From: Cognatishimia sp. SS12
GTDB taxonomy: Bacteria > Pseudomonadota > Alphaproteobacteria > Rhodobacterales > Rhodobacteraceae
Length of the DNA: 64,000 bases
NCBI RefSeq assembly: GCF_028369055.1
Contig: NZ_JAQNCZ010000004.1
Span: 248,001-312,000 of the forward strand
Direction of reading: 5' to 3'
Positions 26,733 through 36,426 of the stretch are shown in pieces (the stretch's first letter is position 1; every line of letters begins with the position of its first letter). The notes below the pieces were generated by a model. The model worked only from the letters and a program-made list of their open reading frames with translations. It ran no database searches and was not told where the DNA came from. The position numbers were made by a program, and so were the translations under genes.

Positions 26733-27538
26733 CCAAGGCTCTGCATTTCGGTGCGCGCATCGCCGATAATGTCATGGCCGGGGTGGCGCACCTCAACCTC
26801 GCTGAGGGTCACGCAGGCCTCGTTCACCTGCCCCAATTTGCCCAGCGACGCCCCCAGTCGATACAGCGCCTCTGGTGCAACACTGCTGAGCGGGTATCCA
26901 GAATAGCTTTCCAAATAGGCGCGGGCCGCATCCGGCATCGCGCCGGTGCCTTCCAGGGCTTCGCCCCGGCGCAGGTGCGCCTCTGCCTCAAGCGGGCTGC
27001 CGGGATAGCTTGAGATAAAGGCCAAGAATTGTTCTGCCGCAGCGCTGAAGTCCTGATTTTCAAGCGACGCCATGGCGCTGTTGAAATCGGCCTCTTCCCC
27101 GACCGCCAGTTCACTTGTGCCGGTTTCCGTCACCGGCACCGGCCCAGGTAGACGCGCGATATCGCCGCCTAGCGTCGATGTTTCCCCAAGCTGGCTGACA
27201 TCGCCGCCCTCAAGCTCGACCAGGCGGAACTCAAGATCGCCGATCCGGCGGGTGCCGTCGGTGACGATCTGGCTGATCCGGAACTCCAGCTCTTCGGTCT
27301 TTCCGGTCAGCGCCTGCAACTGGGCCTCAATCGCGTCGATCCGCGCCAGCGCGCTGTCACCCGTGATGCCGGTCTGCGGCGCGCCTGTGGTCGACAGCTC
27401 GCGCTTAAGCCGCTGCACCTCGACATAAAGCACCGACATCTGCTGCCGGATATCGGCCAGGGTCTCGCTTTGCTGCGCAATCAAAGCGCCCGGGGCAACG
27501 CCCCCCATCAAACAGGCAACAACGGCTAGAACACGCAT
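26723..27538 (-). CDS. cpoB: Cell division coordinator CpoB (YbgF)
   Basis: CpoB is a periplasmic Tol-Pal partner that links peptidoglycan synthesis with outer-membrane constriction. The 271-aa protein has a signal peptide (MRVLAVVACLMGGVAPGALI), an N-terminal coiled coil that forms trimers (residues ~25-105), a Gly/Pro-poor linker, and C-terminal TPR repeats (ENQDFSAAAEQFLAFISSYP, then ALYRLGASLGKLGQ). It follows pal by 17 bp. Confidence 0.92.
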   Translation of the reverse strand: MRVLAVVACLMGGVAPGALIAQQSETLADIRQQMSVLYVEVQRLKRELSTTGAPQTGITGDSALARIDAIEAQLQALTGKTEELEFRISQIVTDGTRRIGDLEFRLVELEGGDVSQLGETSTLGGDIARLPGPVPVTETGTSELAVGEEADFNSAMASLENQDFSAAAEQFLAFISSYPGSPLEAEAHLRRGEALEGTGAMPDAARAYLESYSGYPLSSVAPEALYRLGASLGKLGQVNEACVTLSEVEVRHPGHDIIGDARTEMQSLGCS

Positions 27539-27555
27539 GCGCTATCCTTTCTTTA

Positions 27556-28074
27556 TCAACTGGTCAGCCCAGCGGAGATAATCGTAACTGCGCGGCGGTT
27601 CTGCGCATAACACGCCTCAAGCGAACAGATTTCAATCGGGCGTTCTTTGCCGTAGCTGAGCGTTTTCAGCCGGTTGCCAGCCACGCCCTGTTCAATCAAG
27701 TACTCGCGCACGGCATTGGCGCGGCGTGCCCCAAGCGCAAGGTTGTATTCGCGGGTGCCCTGCTCATCTGCATGCCCCTCGATCACCGCAAGGTAATCCG
27801 AATTGGTCATCAGCCAGCCCGCCTGCGCCGTCAACACAGCGCGCCCCTCATCGGTCAGCGTGGATTGATCAACCGGGAAAAGCACCCGATCGCCGATGGC
27901 TTGCTGAAAATAGGCCGGGCTGCGCGGATCATTGGCGCTGCCGGGCACGACATCGCCTGCGGCGCCGCTGTTGCCGCCAAACAGGCCACCCTGGCCGGCG
28001 CTGTTGGGGTTGGTACAGGCCGCAAGCGCGACAATGGCGCATAGCGCGGCGGATTTTGTAATGGCTCTCATCAT
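27556..28074 (-). CDS. pal: Peptidoglycan-associated lipoprotein Pal
   Basis: Pal anchors the outer membrane to peptidoglycan and binds TolB. The 172-aa protein has a lipobox LAAC (Cys20) and a C-terminal OmpA domain with VIEGHADEQGTREYNLALG, RANAVREYL and QNRRAV. Its length and position between tolB and cpoB are as expected. Confidence 0.95.
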   Translation of the reverse strand: MMRAITKSAALCAIVALAACTNPNSAGQGGLFGGNSGAAGDVVPGSANDPRSPAYFQQAIGDRVLFPVDQSTLTDEGRAVLTAQAGWLMTNSDYLAVIEGHADEQGTREYNLALGARRANAVREYLIEQGVAGNRLKTLSYGKERPIEICSLEACYAQNRRAVTIISAGLTS

Positions 28075-28142
28075 ATGCTCAACTCCTACTGTCGCCTCAA
28101 TGGTCTGCGGTCAATCCTGTCGCCGCGCGGGCAATTTGGTTA

Positions 28143-29474
28143 TTACTCTTGCAACGGCGACCAGCTTGGGTCCGACCCACCGCCCTGCGTGCGTACAGGC
28201 TTGAGGTTTCGGCCAGAAACGTCAACCGAATAAAGCGAGGCCGACCCGGTTGCACCCTGCGTTTCGCGGGTAAACATGATCACACGTCCGTTAGGGGCCC
28301 ATGTCGGGCCTTCATCAAGGAAGCTCGCGGTCAAAAGCCGCTCTTCGGAGCCATCGGTGCGCATCACGCCGATATGAAAGCGTCCCTTGTTCTGTTTGGT
28401 AAAGGCAATGAGATCGCCGCGTGGGCTCCAGACCGGGGTGCCATAGCGGCCTTGGCCAAAGCTGATGCGCTTTGCCTCGCCGCCACTCGCAGGCATGATG
28501 TAAAGCTGCTGCGTGCCCGAGCGGTCGCTTTCAAAAACGATCTGGCGGCCATCCGGGCTGAAACTTGGCGCGGTCTCAATCGACGGGGCCGAGGTCAGAC
28601 GGCTGCGCACGCCCGTGCCAATATTCATGCGATAGATATCGGTGTTGCCCCCATCGGTGATCGAATAGACCACTTCTTGCCCATTCGGCGAAAAGCGTGG
28701 CGCAAAACTCATCGTGCCACTTTGCGCTTCAAGTACGCGGCGGGTGACGCTGCCAACGTCCAAGACAAACACCTGCGGAAAGCCGGTTTCATAAGAGGTG
28801 TACAGTACCCGATCCCCGGTCGGCGAGAAGCGCGGCGCAAGCACAATGCTGGTGCTATCGGTCAGAAATTTAAGGTTCGCGCCATCATAATCCATGATCG
28901 CCAATCGTTTTTTTCGGTCATTTTTGGGGCCAGACTCGCTGACATAGACCACACGACTATCAAAATATCCACTTTCGCCGGTAATCCGGCTATAGACCGC
29001 ATCGGCCACCTTATGGGCCATGCGTCGCCACCCATCCTGCGTCCCGCGAAAGCGCAGCCCATTGCCCAGCTCCTGCCCGGCAAAGACGTCATAGACTCGG
29101 AAGCTCACTGCGATATTGCCCGCGCCATCGGCACTGACCGCGCCGGTGATCAGCGCTTGCGCGTTGATCGCCTTCCAGTCCGCGAATTGAACTGGGGCCG
29201 CGAAGTTGGTGATATTGCTGATAAAAGCCTCTTTCGGGATTTCCCGAAACAACCCGGTGCCCGAGAGGTCCGCCGCCACAACACGAGCGATGTCCTGCGC
29301 GATCTGCGCGGCGTTGCCGGTTTCTGCGACAAAGGCCGGCACCGCATAGGGCAAAGGTTCGATCACCCCGTCGGTGATTTCGATCCGAAGCGGGCCATCT
29401 TGCGCCCGCGCCACGGGGGCGGTGGCACCAAGACTGGCCAAACCAAGCAGGAGGGATGCAATAATATGTTTCAT
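28143..29474 (-). CDS. tolB: Tol-Pal translocation protein TolB
   Basis: TolB is a periplasmic beta-propeller that couples TolA to Pal. The 443-aa protein has a signal peptide ending at ...APVARAQ, an N-terminal alpha/beta domain, then six-blade propeller repeats ([63 protein letters not shown]). The tolA stop overlaps its start by 4 bp. Confidence 0.96.
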   Translation of the reverse strand: MKHIIASLLLGLASLGATAPVARAQDGPLRIEITDGVIEPLPYAVPAFVAETGNAAQIAQDIARVVAADLSGTGLFREIPKEAFISNITNFAAPVQFADWKAINAQALITGAVSADGAGNIAVSFRVYDVFAGQELGNGLRFRGTQDGWRRMAHKVADAVYSRITGESGYFDSRVVYVSESGPKNDRKKRLAIMDYDGANLKFLTDSTSIVLAPRFSPTGDRVLYTSYETGFPQVFVLDVGSVTRRVLEAQSGTMSFAPRFSPNGQEVVYSITDGGNTDIYRMNIGTGVRSRLTSAPSIETAPSFSPDGRQIVFESDRSGTQQLYIMPASGGEAKRISFGQGRYGTPVWSPRGDLIAFTKQNKGRFHIGVMRTDGSEERLLTASFLDEGPTWAPNGRVIMFTRETQGATGSASLYSVDVSGRNLKPVRTQGGGSDPSWSPLQE

Positions 29475-30574
29475 CTGCGCCTCATTTTCTCCGGATTAAA
29501 CGTCATTTCGACTTCACGCCAATGGTCATATTTCTCAATCGGCAAATTATAGCCACCGCGCTGGCAGCGTAGAATGGCGCGCCGCGCCGCATCAAAGGCC
29601 GCGCGCGTGGCGGCCTCATCGCCGCCCTCAGCTGCGATCTGCCGCAACGAGCCGGACACCACCTGCCCCGCGCGGTCCAGCGACATGGCAATGGTCACGG
29701 TCACATTTGCCGCCTGGCTGCCGACATCCACAACCCAGCATTCCTGCACCGAAATGCGCAGAGCGTCGCGCTCCCCCGCTGTCAGGGGCGGACCACTTGG
29801 CACGGCAGGAGCATCGGCCTCTGCAAGGGCGGCGGCGAGCGCGTCATTCACGCTGCTGTCGCGGTTGCTGTCTTCTGGCGCCTCTGTGGTTTCGGTCGGC
29901 GCGGGCTGGGCGGCGGGCCGGTTTGGTCGCGCCTTGGGGCGCACGGATGTGGTCGGCGCGCTGGCGCGCTCTTGCGGCTCGGTCGGAATTTCAGTGGCCG
30001 CCTCTTCGCGGGCCGTTGGGGTTTCGGCGGTCTCAACCGAATCGGCATCGTCCGACGGTGCGGTTGGGGCCTGATCAACATCAGCAATCTCGCGGTCCGG
30101 GTCCGGCGCTGTGACCGCTTCGGGGGCCACACGCGGCACCGGGCGCGCCACGGGGCGTACCGACTCGACCGGGGCCGCCTCATCGGGCTTCGGCGCGCTG
30201 GGGCTATCAGGGGCGGTATCGTCAATTGCCACGGGAGGATTCAGCGGCGCAGGGATCGCTGGCGGCAAATCCTGCGGTGCCGGTGCCACGGGCGTGGGCT
30301 GTGGTTGCGGTGTCGGCGCATCCGGCTCCGGCGTGATTTCGGGGGGCGCGGGAGATGGCTCCGGCGCAACTTCAGGCGCAACCGGCACCTCGACATCCGT
30401 TTCCGGCGCAGGCGGGCGCTCTGCTGCCAGCAACGCCTCAAACTGCGCGGTGCTGATGATATCCACCCCCGTCACCTCAACCGGGTCGGGTTCAGAGCGG
30501 AAGACGCCGCCAAAGAGCACCCAGCCGATCAAGGCGGCATGGGCCCCGCCAGAGATATAATGCCCGATATGCAA
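29471..30574 (-). CDS. tolA: TolA-like cell envelope protein
   Basis: TolA spans from the inner membrane to the outer membrane and uses the TolQR motor. The 367-aa protein has one N-terminal membrane helix ([19 protein letters not shown]), a long Pro/Ala/Glu-rich periplasmic region (residues ~50-260), and a C-terminal TonB/TolA-like domain ([19 protein letters not shown] ... [12 protein letters not shown]). The central region is proline-rich rather than the KA-rich helix of E. coli TolA, as usual for Rhodobacterales. It lies between tolR and tolB. Confidence 0.9.
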   Translation of the reverse strand: MHIGHYISGGAHAALIGWVLFGGVFRSEPDPVEVTGVDIISTAQFEALLAAERPPAPETDVEVPVAPEVAPEPSPAPPEITPEPDAPTPQPQPTPVAPAPQDLPPAIPAPLNPPVAIDDTAPDSPSAPKPDEAAPVESVRPVARPVPRVAPEAVTAPDPDREIADVDQAPTAPSDDADSVETAETPTAREEAATEIPTEPQERASAPTTSVRPKARPNRPAAQPAPTETTEAPEDSNRDSSVNDALAAALAEADAPAVPSGPPLTAGERDALRISVQECWVVDVGSQAANVTVTIAMSLDRAGQVVSGSLRQIAAEGGDEAATRAAFDAARRAILRCQRGGYNLPIEKYDHWREVEMTFNPEKMRRR

Positions 30575-30585
30575 GCGCGCCCGCC

Positions 30586-31053
30586 TTATCCGTCCTGCCC
30601 GTCAAGGGTCGGGCCTCCGATATCGGTCACAAGACCGATGTCAGAAAAGCCCCCGGCATTCAGCGCGCCCATAACCTGCACCACCTGCTCATAAGGAATG
30701 GATCCATCCGCGCGCAGATAGACGCGCGCTGACTCGCGTTCCACCGCGATGGCGCGCAGCTTGGGCACCAGTTGATCAAGGGGTGTGGGCGTCGTCTGAA
30801 TCAGCACCGTGCCGTCACTTGTCACCGTCACGGTGAGCGGCTCTTCCTGTTCCCCCGGCAAGGGGTTAGCCGCGGTTTTGGGCAGTTCAACCGGCACGCC
30901 AACCGTCAAGAGCGGCGCGGCAACCATAAAGATGATCAGCAGAACAAGCATCACATCCACGAAAGGCGTGACGTTGATTTCCGCCATCGGTTGGCTGCGT
31001 GTGCGGCGGCTGTGCTTGCCCCGCCCCTGTTTGCGAATGACACCGGCCCCCAT
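30586..31053 (-). CDS. tolR: Tol-Pal system protein TolR (ExbD family)
   Basis: TolR is an inner-membrane component of the proton-driven TolQR motor. The 155-aa protein has a basic N-terminus, then PMAEINVTPFVDVMLVLLII with the conserved membrane Asp, and a periplasmic domain (ESARVYLRADGSIPYEQVVQ). Two bases separate it from tolQ. Confidence 0.95.
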   Translation of the reverse strand: MGAGVIRKQGRGKHSRRTRSQPMAEINVTPFVDVMLVLLIIFMVAAPLLTVGVPVELPKTAANPLPGEQEEPLTVTVTSDGTVLIQTTPTPLDQLVPKLRAIAVERESARVYLRADGSIPYEQVVQVMGALNAGGFSDIGLVTDIGGPTLDGQDG

Positions 31054-31055
31054 GA

Positions 31056-31730
31056 TCAGCTGTCCAACTGACGGCTGAGAATGGTGCCAAACTCATCGGC
31101 GAAGGCTTCGTATCCAGCGACGATGCGGTCATTATCCGCGCTGAGTTTATTATAGAAAATTACCGCTGGGATCGCCGCCAAAAGGCCAAGGCCCGTGGCA
31201 AGCAACGCTTCGGCAATACCGGGGGCAACCACCGCAAGGTTGGTATTCTGTTGTTCTGCAATCTCGATAAAGGCATTCATGATGCCCCAGACCGTCCCAA
31301 AAAGCCCGACAAACGGCGCGGTGGAGCCAACGGTAGCCAGGATCGGCAGACCTTTCTGCATTTCCTCGGCTTCCTTGGCGACCGCGACATCCATCGAACG
31401 GTCGATGCGCGACGTGGCATTGGCGATCAGCCCGCCATCCTGCCGGTGGCTGCGCCGCCACTCCATCATGCCGGCGGCAAAAATCCGAGCCGAGCGGCCC
31501 GAAGGCTCTGCGCCGATTTCGTCAAACAATTTGTCCAGCGGCTCGCCGGACCAAAACGCGCGATCAAACTGCGCGGCTTCGCGCCGGGCCGCGCGATAGG
31601 AAATGATTTTCTGGATGATGACGGACCATGACCAAAAGGACGCGATGACGAGCACCACCATCACAAGTTTCACGGTCAGAGTGGCGCGCGCGAAAAGCGC
31701 CCACATCGAAAAGTCGACTGCTGCTTCCAT
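31056..31730 (-). CDS. tolQ: Tol-Pal system protein TolQ (ExbB family)
   Basis: TolQ forms the pentameric stator of the TolQR motor. The 224-aa protein has three membrane helices: VKLVMVVLVIASFWSWSVII, LATVGSTAPFVGLFGTVWGI and ALLATGLGLLAAIPAVIFYN. The start is the ATG at 31728-31730; an in-frame extension of 15 codons is basic and unlike the family. It lies 108 bp after ybgC. Confidence 0.95.
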   Translation of the reverse strand: MEAAVDFSMWALFARATLTVKLVMVVLVIASFWSWSVIIQKIISYRAARREAAQFDRAFWSGEPLDKLFDEIGAEPSGRSARIFAAGMMEWRRSHRQDGGLIANATSRIDRSMDVAVAKEAEEMQKGLPILATVGSTAPFVGLFGTVWGIMNAFIEIAEQQNTNLAVVAPGIAEALLATGLGLLAAIPAVIFYNKLSADNDRIVAGYEAFADEFGTILSRQLDS

Positions 31731-31838
31731 TTTGCCTGCTCTTTGCTTCGGCCTGTGCCGTTTGTTTTGACGCAAAGGTACAGAAAATCCACGGGGAAAG
31801 CCAAGGAAACCGCAGCAATACCGGAATTTGAGGCGAAA

Positions 31839-32228
31839 TCAGTGCAACATTAAGCGAATATTCGCCGGAAGGCGCGCTGGCTGCCCTGCTTCATTGATGC
31901 AAACCAGTGTCACAACGGCCTGAAACAGCAAATCACTGTCCCGGCGCACGATCTGCTCCATCACCAGCCGCGCGCCGGTCACGGTGATGGCGCGGGTTTC
32001 AACGATCAATTCCTCGTCAAAACGCGCCGGGGCCAGATAATCGGCTTCGATGCGGCGCACCGCAAACACCAGACCATCGTTTTCCTTCAGCTCCGCCTGA
32101 TGCACGCCTTTGCCGCGCACCCAATCGCTGCGCGCGCGTTCGATATACTTCAAATAATTGGCGTAAAATACGATGCCCGCCATATCGGTGTCTTCGTAAT
32201 ACACCCGCACCGGAAATGTATGTTCCAT
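31839..32228 (-). CDS. ybgC: Tol-Pal-associated acyl-CoA thioesterase YbgC
   Basis: The product is 129 aa, a hot-dog fold thioesterase. The 4-hydroxybenzoyl-CoA thioesterase signature is YYEDTDMAGIVFYANYLKYI, with the catalytic Asp in DTDMAG. Its substrate is a short acyl-CoA or acyl-ACP; its role in Tol-Pal function is not known. It heads the tol cluster. Confidence 0.93.
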   Translation of the reverse strand: MEHTFPVRVYYEDTDMAGIVFYANYLKYIERARSDWVRGKGVHQAELKENDGLVFAVRRIEADYLAPARFDEELIVETRAITVTGARLVMEQIVRRDSDLLFQAVVTLVCINEAGQPARLPANIRLMLH

Positions 32229-32332
32229 GGTGCCTCCCCGCCGTATGGCTGCTGTCTGCCGTTTGGGCGCAGACCATGCACATTTCGTCCCATCAGGTAA
32301 AGATACAGCAGAGGTCGCGCTTGAACCCGGCG

Positions 32333-33010
32333 TTAATCTTTGCCCTGAAGGCGGGCGAATATGCGCAAAGCGTGGCTTTTGTCATCCGCAGTCGCCGGCA
32401 TCATCCGATCATAGGCCGCGGCAATAATGCCCGCGACATCCGGGCGCAAAATCGTCGCGCCATTGCCGGGCAGTACCGCCAGCGGGGATTTGCCATCAAA
32501 GGCCTGCGGGGCCCACAGCAGAAACACCTGCGCGGCCTGCGCCAAGGCAATGGTGTCCGCCGGCAGCTTAGCCATGCGCGCATCCATGCGCACAAAGACA
32601 AACGCCGCCTGAATGGCCCCAGCCTCATCAAACCGAAAGGCCCGATATTGGCTGGCATCCTGAGTCTGAAGTCGCGTGACCAGTTGGGCCAAATCTGGGA
32701 TCAGCTGATCAAGATCGGGGATCGCAACCAATTCGGACCAGTCCCGAAAGAAAAACACCATGAGGTTGCTGCCAAGCTCCGGGTCGGTTTCGGCGATCGG
32801 ATGCCCGGCGAGCGTCGCCACCGCCTCGATCGCGCCTTTGACGGTCCGCAGCGTTGCATCCTCGACCCCAAATACCACTGGCGCAATCGGACGCCCCCAG
32901 CGGGCAAAGCGATAGCTGCCATCGGGCTGGGTGAACATGGTTTCGATCTGATCAGGGCTGTCAACGACGGGCACGGGGCGCTCCTTGGCTGTTTGCGCAC
33001 CTTCTGCCAA
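32333..33010 (-). CDS. Conserved hypothetical protein between ruvB and ybgC
   Basis: The product is 225 aa. No domain is recognised. It has no signal peptide or membrane helix, so it is probably cytoplasmic. Its features are an aromatic-rich start (GSYRFARWGRPIAPVVFG), a central segment LGSNLMVFFFRDWSELVAI, and VFLLWAPQAFDG near the end. It lies 29 bp downstream of ruvB on the same strand, so it may be co-transcribed with ruvCAB. No function is assigned. Confidence 0.75.
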   Translation of the reverse strand: MAEGAQTAKERPVPVVDSPDQIETMFTQPDGSYRFARWGRPIAPVVFGVEDATLRTVKGAIEAVATLAGHPIAETDPELGSNLMVFFFRDWSELVAIPDLDQLIPDLAQLVTRLQTQDASQYRAFRFDEAGAIQAAFVFVRMDARMAKLPADTIALAQAAQVFLLWAPQAFDGKSPLAVLPGNGATILRPDVAGIIAAAYDRMMPATADDKSHALRIFARLQGKD

Positions 33011-33039
33011 TCAATGCAGCGGCGCACAAGGGCCGGCCT

Positions 33040-34065
33040 TCAAAACAGCTCGTCCTGTGCCTTGGGCGGTTTTGGCGCGGCAAGCCCCAGATGCCGCCAG
33101 GCCTTTTGGGCCAGCATGCGGCCACGCGGCGTGCGCTGGATCAGGCCCTGCTGCAACAAAAATGGCTCGATCACTTCTTCGATGGCATCACGGCTTTCGC
33201 TCAGCGCGGCCGCGATGGTTTCCACCCCGACCGGGCCACCAGCATAGTTTTCGGCGATGAACCGCAGATAACGCCGGTCAGCTCCATCAAGGCCCAGCCC
33301 ATCAACCCCAAGCCGGGTCAGCGCGCCATCGGCCAGCTCACGGGTGATGCGCCCGTCCCCTTCAACCAATGCAAAATCCACCACGCGGCGCAACAAGCGC
33401 CCGGCGATACGCGGGGTGCCGCGCGAACGGCGGGCAATCTCGCGCGCGCCGCCGTCCTCCGCAGGCACGCCCAGTTTGCGAGCGTTGCGGGTGACAATCT
33501 CGTTCAGCTCATCTTCCGTATAAAACTGCAGCCGCGTCGGGATGCCAAAGCGGTCACGCAGCGGCGTCGTCAGAAGGCCCAGCCGCGTGGTCGCCCCCAC
33601 CAGCGTAAAGGGCTGCAATTCGATCCGAACGGTGCGCGCGGCGGGTCCCTCGCCAATCACAAGGTCGAGCTCAAAATCCTCCATCGCCGGATACAGCACC
33701 TCTTCGACAACCGGATTAAGACGGTGGATTTCGTCGATGAACAGCACATCGCGTGCCTCAAGGTTGGTGAGGATCGCAGCCAGATCCCCCGCCTTGGCCA
33801 GGACAGGGCCAGAGGTCATGCGAAAATTGACACCCAGTTCGCGCGCCATGATCTGCGCCAGCGTTGTTTTGCCTAGACCGGGCGGACCATGAAACAGCGT
33901 GTGATCCATGGCCTCGCCGCGTTGCTTGGCGGATTCGATAAAGATCCGCAGGTTGGCGCGGGCCTCGGCCTGGCCAATGAAATCGCCCAGTTCCTGCGGG
34001 CGCAGGGCGCGGTCGGCATCCTCGGGGCGCGGCTCTGCGCGCAGGGTGGGGTCCGGTGAGTCCAT
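33040..34065 (-). CDS. ruvB: Holliday junction branch migration ATPase RuvB
   Basis: RuvB drives branch migration with RuvA. The 341-aa AAA+ protein has Walker [12 protein letters not shown], Walker [11 protein letters not shown], sensor 1 GATTRLGLL and the C-terminal winged helix ([17 protein letters not shown]). It starts 3 bp after ruvA in a ruvC-ruvA-ruvB cluster. Confidence 0.97.
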   Translation of the reverse strand: MDSPDPTLRAEPRPEDADRALRPQELGDFIGQAEARANLRIFIESAKQRGEAMDHTLFHGPPGLGKTTLAQIMARELGVNFRMTSGPVLAKAGDLAAILTNLEARDVLFIDEIHRLNPVVEEVLYPAMEDFELDLVIGEGPAARTVRIELQPFTLVGATTRLGLLTTPLRDRFGIPTRLQFYTEDELNEIVTRNARKLGVPAEDGGAREIARRSRGTPRIAGRLLRRVVDFALVEGDGRITRELADGALTRLGVDGLGLDGADRRYLRFIAENYAGGPVGVETIAAALSESRDAIEEVIEPFLLQQGLIQRTPRGRMLAQKAWRHLGLAAPKPPKAQDELF

Positions 34066-34068
34066 GTC

Positions 34069-34752
34069 TTAGCCCTTTGGTGCCAGAAGGCGCAGCGCGG
34101 CGCGGATCAGCGCGCTGGTGCTGACATCGCCGCCTTGCCCGGCGGCCTCGGCCACAGCGGCGGCGGCTTCGCCGGGACCATATCCAAGATTGCTAAGCGC
34201 GGAAAGCGCCTCAGCCTGCGCCGCCATGCCCCCTGCGGGTGCGGATTTGGCTGCAGGCTTGGTCGGTTTGGGCGCTGGAGCGGCGTCAATCACCTGATCC
34301 TCCTCGCTGGGCGCGGCGGCCTGCTGATTGCTCGCGCCAAGCGCCATTACCGAAGGGGCCTTGTCTTTCAGTTCATGCACCACGCGCTGCGCGGTCTTTG
34401 GGCCAACCCCCTTGGCGGATTTGATTGCATTGATATCGCCCAAAGCAATGGCGCGCCCCACCCCTTCGGGCCCCAGTGCGCCCAAGATCGCCAGCGACGC
34501 CTTGGCCCCGATCCCCTGCACCGAAATCAGCAGACGGTGCCATTCTTTTTCCTGCAGGGTGGTAAAGCCAAACAGCTGCAGGATGTCTTCGCGCACCAGC
34601 ATTTCGGTATAAAGCGCGGCGAATTCGCCATTGCCCGGCAGCTCCATCAAGGTGCGATCAGAGCAATAGACAATATAGCCGACGCCGCGCACATCGATCA
34701 GCACATGATCTGTGGTGCGATATTCGATCCGTCCCGAAATTTTTCCGATCAT
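34069..34752 (-). CDS. ruvA: Holliday junction DNA-binding protein RuvA
   Basis: RuvA binds four-way junctions and recruits RuvB. The 227-aa protein starts [19 protein letters not shown], has helix-hairpin-helix motifs ([34 protein letters not shown]), a flexible Ala/Pro linker and a C-terminal three-helix domain. The ATG at 34750-34752 overlaps the ruvC stop by 4 bp; an upstream in-frame extension lies inside ruvC. Confidence 0.96.
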   Translation of the reverse strand: MIGKISGRIEYRTTDHVLIDVRGVGYIVYCSDRTLMELPGNGEFAALYTEMLVREDILQLFGFTTLQEKEWHRLLISVQGIGAKASLAILGALGPEGVGRAIALGDINAIKSAKGVGPKTAQRVVHELKDKAPSVMALGASNQQAAAPSEEDQVIDAAPAPKPTKPAAKSAPAGGMAAQAEALSALSNLGYGPGEAAAAVAEAAGQGGDVSTSALIRAALRLLAPKG

Positions 34753-35255
34753 GCCTGCGCCTTTCTCAGTGCTTTGGCAAAGCTGTCGCTTGCCCGGGCA
34801 TAATGCGCATGACAAATCGCAATCGCCAAGGCATCTGCCGCATCCGCCCCGGCGATTTTCACGCCGGGCAGTTGCAGCTTGACCATATGTTCCACCTGAT
34901 GCTTTTCGGCATGCCCCACCCCAACAACGGTCTTCTTAACCTTGTTGGGGGCGTATTCGCCAATCGTCAGCCCCGCCTGCGCGGGCACCAAAAGCGCAAT
35001 GCCGCGGGCCTGCCCCAGTTTGAGCGTGCCAGCCCCATCTTTGTTGACGAAGGTCTGTTCAATCGCCGCATGGTCAGGCGTGTGCCGGTGCACCACATCT
35101 GTCAGCTGTTCGTGCAGCGACAAAAGCCTCTGCCCAAGGTCATCGCCAGTCGAGTGACAGATGCCATTGGCAACATGGCTGATGCGGCTGCCATCGACGT
35201 CGATGACCCCCCAACCCATGTTGCGCAGACCGGGATCGATTCCCAAAACACGCAT
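34749..35255 (-). CDS. ruvC: Holliday junction resolvase RuvC
   Basis: RuvC cuts Holliday junctions. The 168-aa protein has the RNase H-fold acidic residues: Asp7 in [12 protein letters not shown], Glu in [12 protein letters not shown], and the pair in [14 protein letters not shown]. Overlap with ruvA by 4 bp indicates translational coupling. Confidence 0.96.
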   Translation of the reverse strand: MRVLGIDPGLRNMGWGVIDVDGSRISHVANGICHSTGDDLGQRLLSLHEQLTDVVHRHTPDHAAIEQTFVNKDGAGTLKLGQARGIALLVPAQAGLTIGEYAPNKVKKTVVGVGHAEKHQVEHMVKLQLPGVKIAGADAADALAIAICHAHYARASDSFAKALRKAQA

Positions 35256-35574
35256 GAAACTGCTCCTGCCTTTTGCGGCTTTTGAATAGGACTAGCACAA
35301 AACAAGAACGAAGACCAAGCAGCATTGCAGATTGTGACGCAAAAACACCGCTCATGTCGTGAGGGGCGGGCAGCGACTTCAAAACAATGACTGGAAATAA
35401 GCTACTGATATAAAATAATAAACTTACAAAGCGCGCGCATAAAACGTGCAGTTTTTCTGCCATGCAGAGAACGCATATCAGGCATGTTTTCATTTCGCTT
35501 GTTTTGTAAGCAAACCCCTCCTAAATCCGCCTTAAGAAACATCGAGACCATAAACTTAGAGAAGGAAAAGAGCT
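35256..35574. other. Intergenic region between divergent ruvC and the DUF1127 gene
   Basis: These 319 bp are AT-richer than the neighbours and carry no plausible gene. The region must hold the ruvC promoter and the promoter of the small DUF1127 gene. The only candidate element I can point to is at 35498-35526. Confidence 0.6.
35498..35526 (+). promoter_or_regulatory. Possible heat-shock (RpoH-type) promoter for the DUF1127 gene
   Basis: CTTGTTT (35498-35504) and CCTAAAT (35520-35526), 15 bp apart, loosely resemble the alphaproteobacterial RpoH pattern CTTG...C-rich AT. It lies about 50 bp before the ATG. A related DUF1127 gene (ccaF1) in Rhodobacter sphaeroides is RpoH-controlled, which is why I list this weak match. 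Confidence 0.25.
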
Positions 35575-35766
35575 ATGGCCGCACTTGATACAAACCGCGT
35601 TCACTCCGCATTTGGCGGCCGCATTGGCCAGACCCTCGCAGCGATGGTGAGCACTGTAGTCGCGTGGAACGAATCCCGCAAAACCCGCGCTCTGCTGTCG
35701 CAACTGTCCGACCGCGAATTGTTGGATGTAGGTCTGACCCGCGGCGACATCCACACCATCGTCTAA
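35575..35766 (+). CDS. DUF1127 domain micro-protein
   Basis: The product is 63 aa. The DUF1127 core is at the C-terminal half: ESRKTRALLSQLSDRELLDV followed by GLTRGDIH. A hydrophobic N-terminal helix precedes it. Small DUF1127 proteins in Rhodobacter (CcaF1) and Agrobacterium bind RNA or affect RNA turnover in stress. AGAAGGAAAAGAGCT precedes the ATG, and a strong terminator follows 27 bp after the stop, so it is transcribed alone. Confidence 0.9.
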   Translation: MAALDTNRVHSAFGGRIGQTLAAMVSTVVAWNESRKTRALLSQLSDRELLDVGLTRGDIHTIV

Positions 35767-35792
35767 GACCACCCACATGGTGAAAACGAAAT

Positions 35793-35823
35793 AAACCGCA
35801 GCTCTGAGAGCTGCGGTTTTTCT
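35793..35823 (+). terminator. Rho-independent terminator of the DUF1127 gene
   Basis: AAACCGCAGCTC TGA GAGCTGCGGTTT with following T is a perfect 12-bp stem. Confidence 0.92.
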
Positions 35824-35853
35824 GTGTGTGCAATCGGCGTAGTGGCGATGTGG

Positions 35854-36201
35854 CTACAGCATCCCCTTCAGGTGTTGCGCCACAAAGGTTGAAACCGGGT
35901 CCGGTTGCATGGTCCAAACGCCCATGGCGACGGCAGCTGACCTACCCTCCCCAAGCGTATCAATGCGCGTCGCATAGTTGTCTGGCCCCAATTGCGCCAT
36001 CATGACACCCTTTAGTCCAAAAAATCCGGCCATCAGCAGCATCAGCCCTGTCAATGGGATGCTGCGTCTTTCGCGATAGCCACGCACAATAACGTAGCCA
36101 TCTCTGTCAATCAGTGCTCTTCCGGATTTACGAAGGGATTTACGCCGTTTCTTGTTCAGACGACGTACACGAAGTGAGAATTCATCACGTGGATCAATCA
36201 T
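35854..36201 (-). CDS. Small membrane protein of unknown function
   Basis: The product is 115 aa from the ATG at 36199-36201. The first 50 residues are strongly basic (RVRRLNKKRRKSLRKSGRAL) and are followed by one hydrophobic helix (IPLTGLMLLMAGFFGLKGVM). The rest is short and soluble. A GTG 13 codons upstream is an alternative start. It faces the DUF1127 gene. A basic cytoplasmic tail could bind nucleic acid or phospholipid, but nothing shows a function. Confidence 0.6.
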   Translation of the reverse strand: MIDPRDEFSLRVRRLNKKRRKSLRKSGRALIDRDGYVIVRGYRERRSIPLTGLMLLMAGFFGLKGVMMAQLGPDNYATRIDTLGEGRSAAVAMGVWTMQPDPVSTFVAQHLKGML

Positions 36202-36370
36202 GGCAGTACACACAGTTTGGCCCCCACCAAACAAGGCCACTTTCCCTCAAAAATGTGGCAAAACTATGGCAAGCCTGCGCAATTTTCATAAAACGGCCCC
36301 ATTTGCACCGCGAAGCCACCCCAATTGAGCGCCGCCCCAGCGTCAGAGCCTTGGTGAAGAAAACTGGGCA

Positions 36371-36399
36371 AGAAAAAAACGGCCCCGAAAGGCCGTTTC
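36371..36399 (-). terminator. Rho-independent terminator of prmA
   Basis: On the minus strand AACGGCC TTTCGG GGCCGTT is followed by a T-run, 28 bp past the prmA stop. Confidence 0.85.
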
Positions 36400-36426
36400 A
36401 AAGCGTGCGTTGATCCGTGCCGCGGG

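Noticed and set aside
28149-29552. Open frame of 467 codons on the plus strand opposite tolB
   Set aside because: It is antisense to a clear TolB, has no recognisable domain, and reflects high-GC codon bias.
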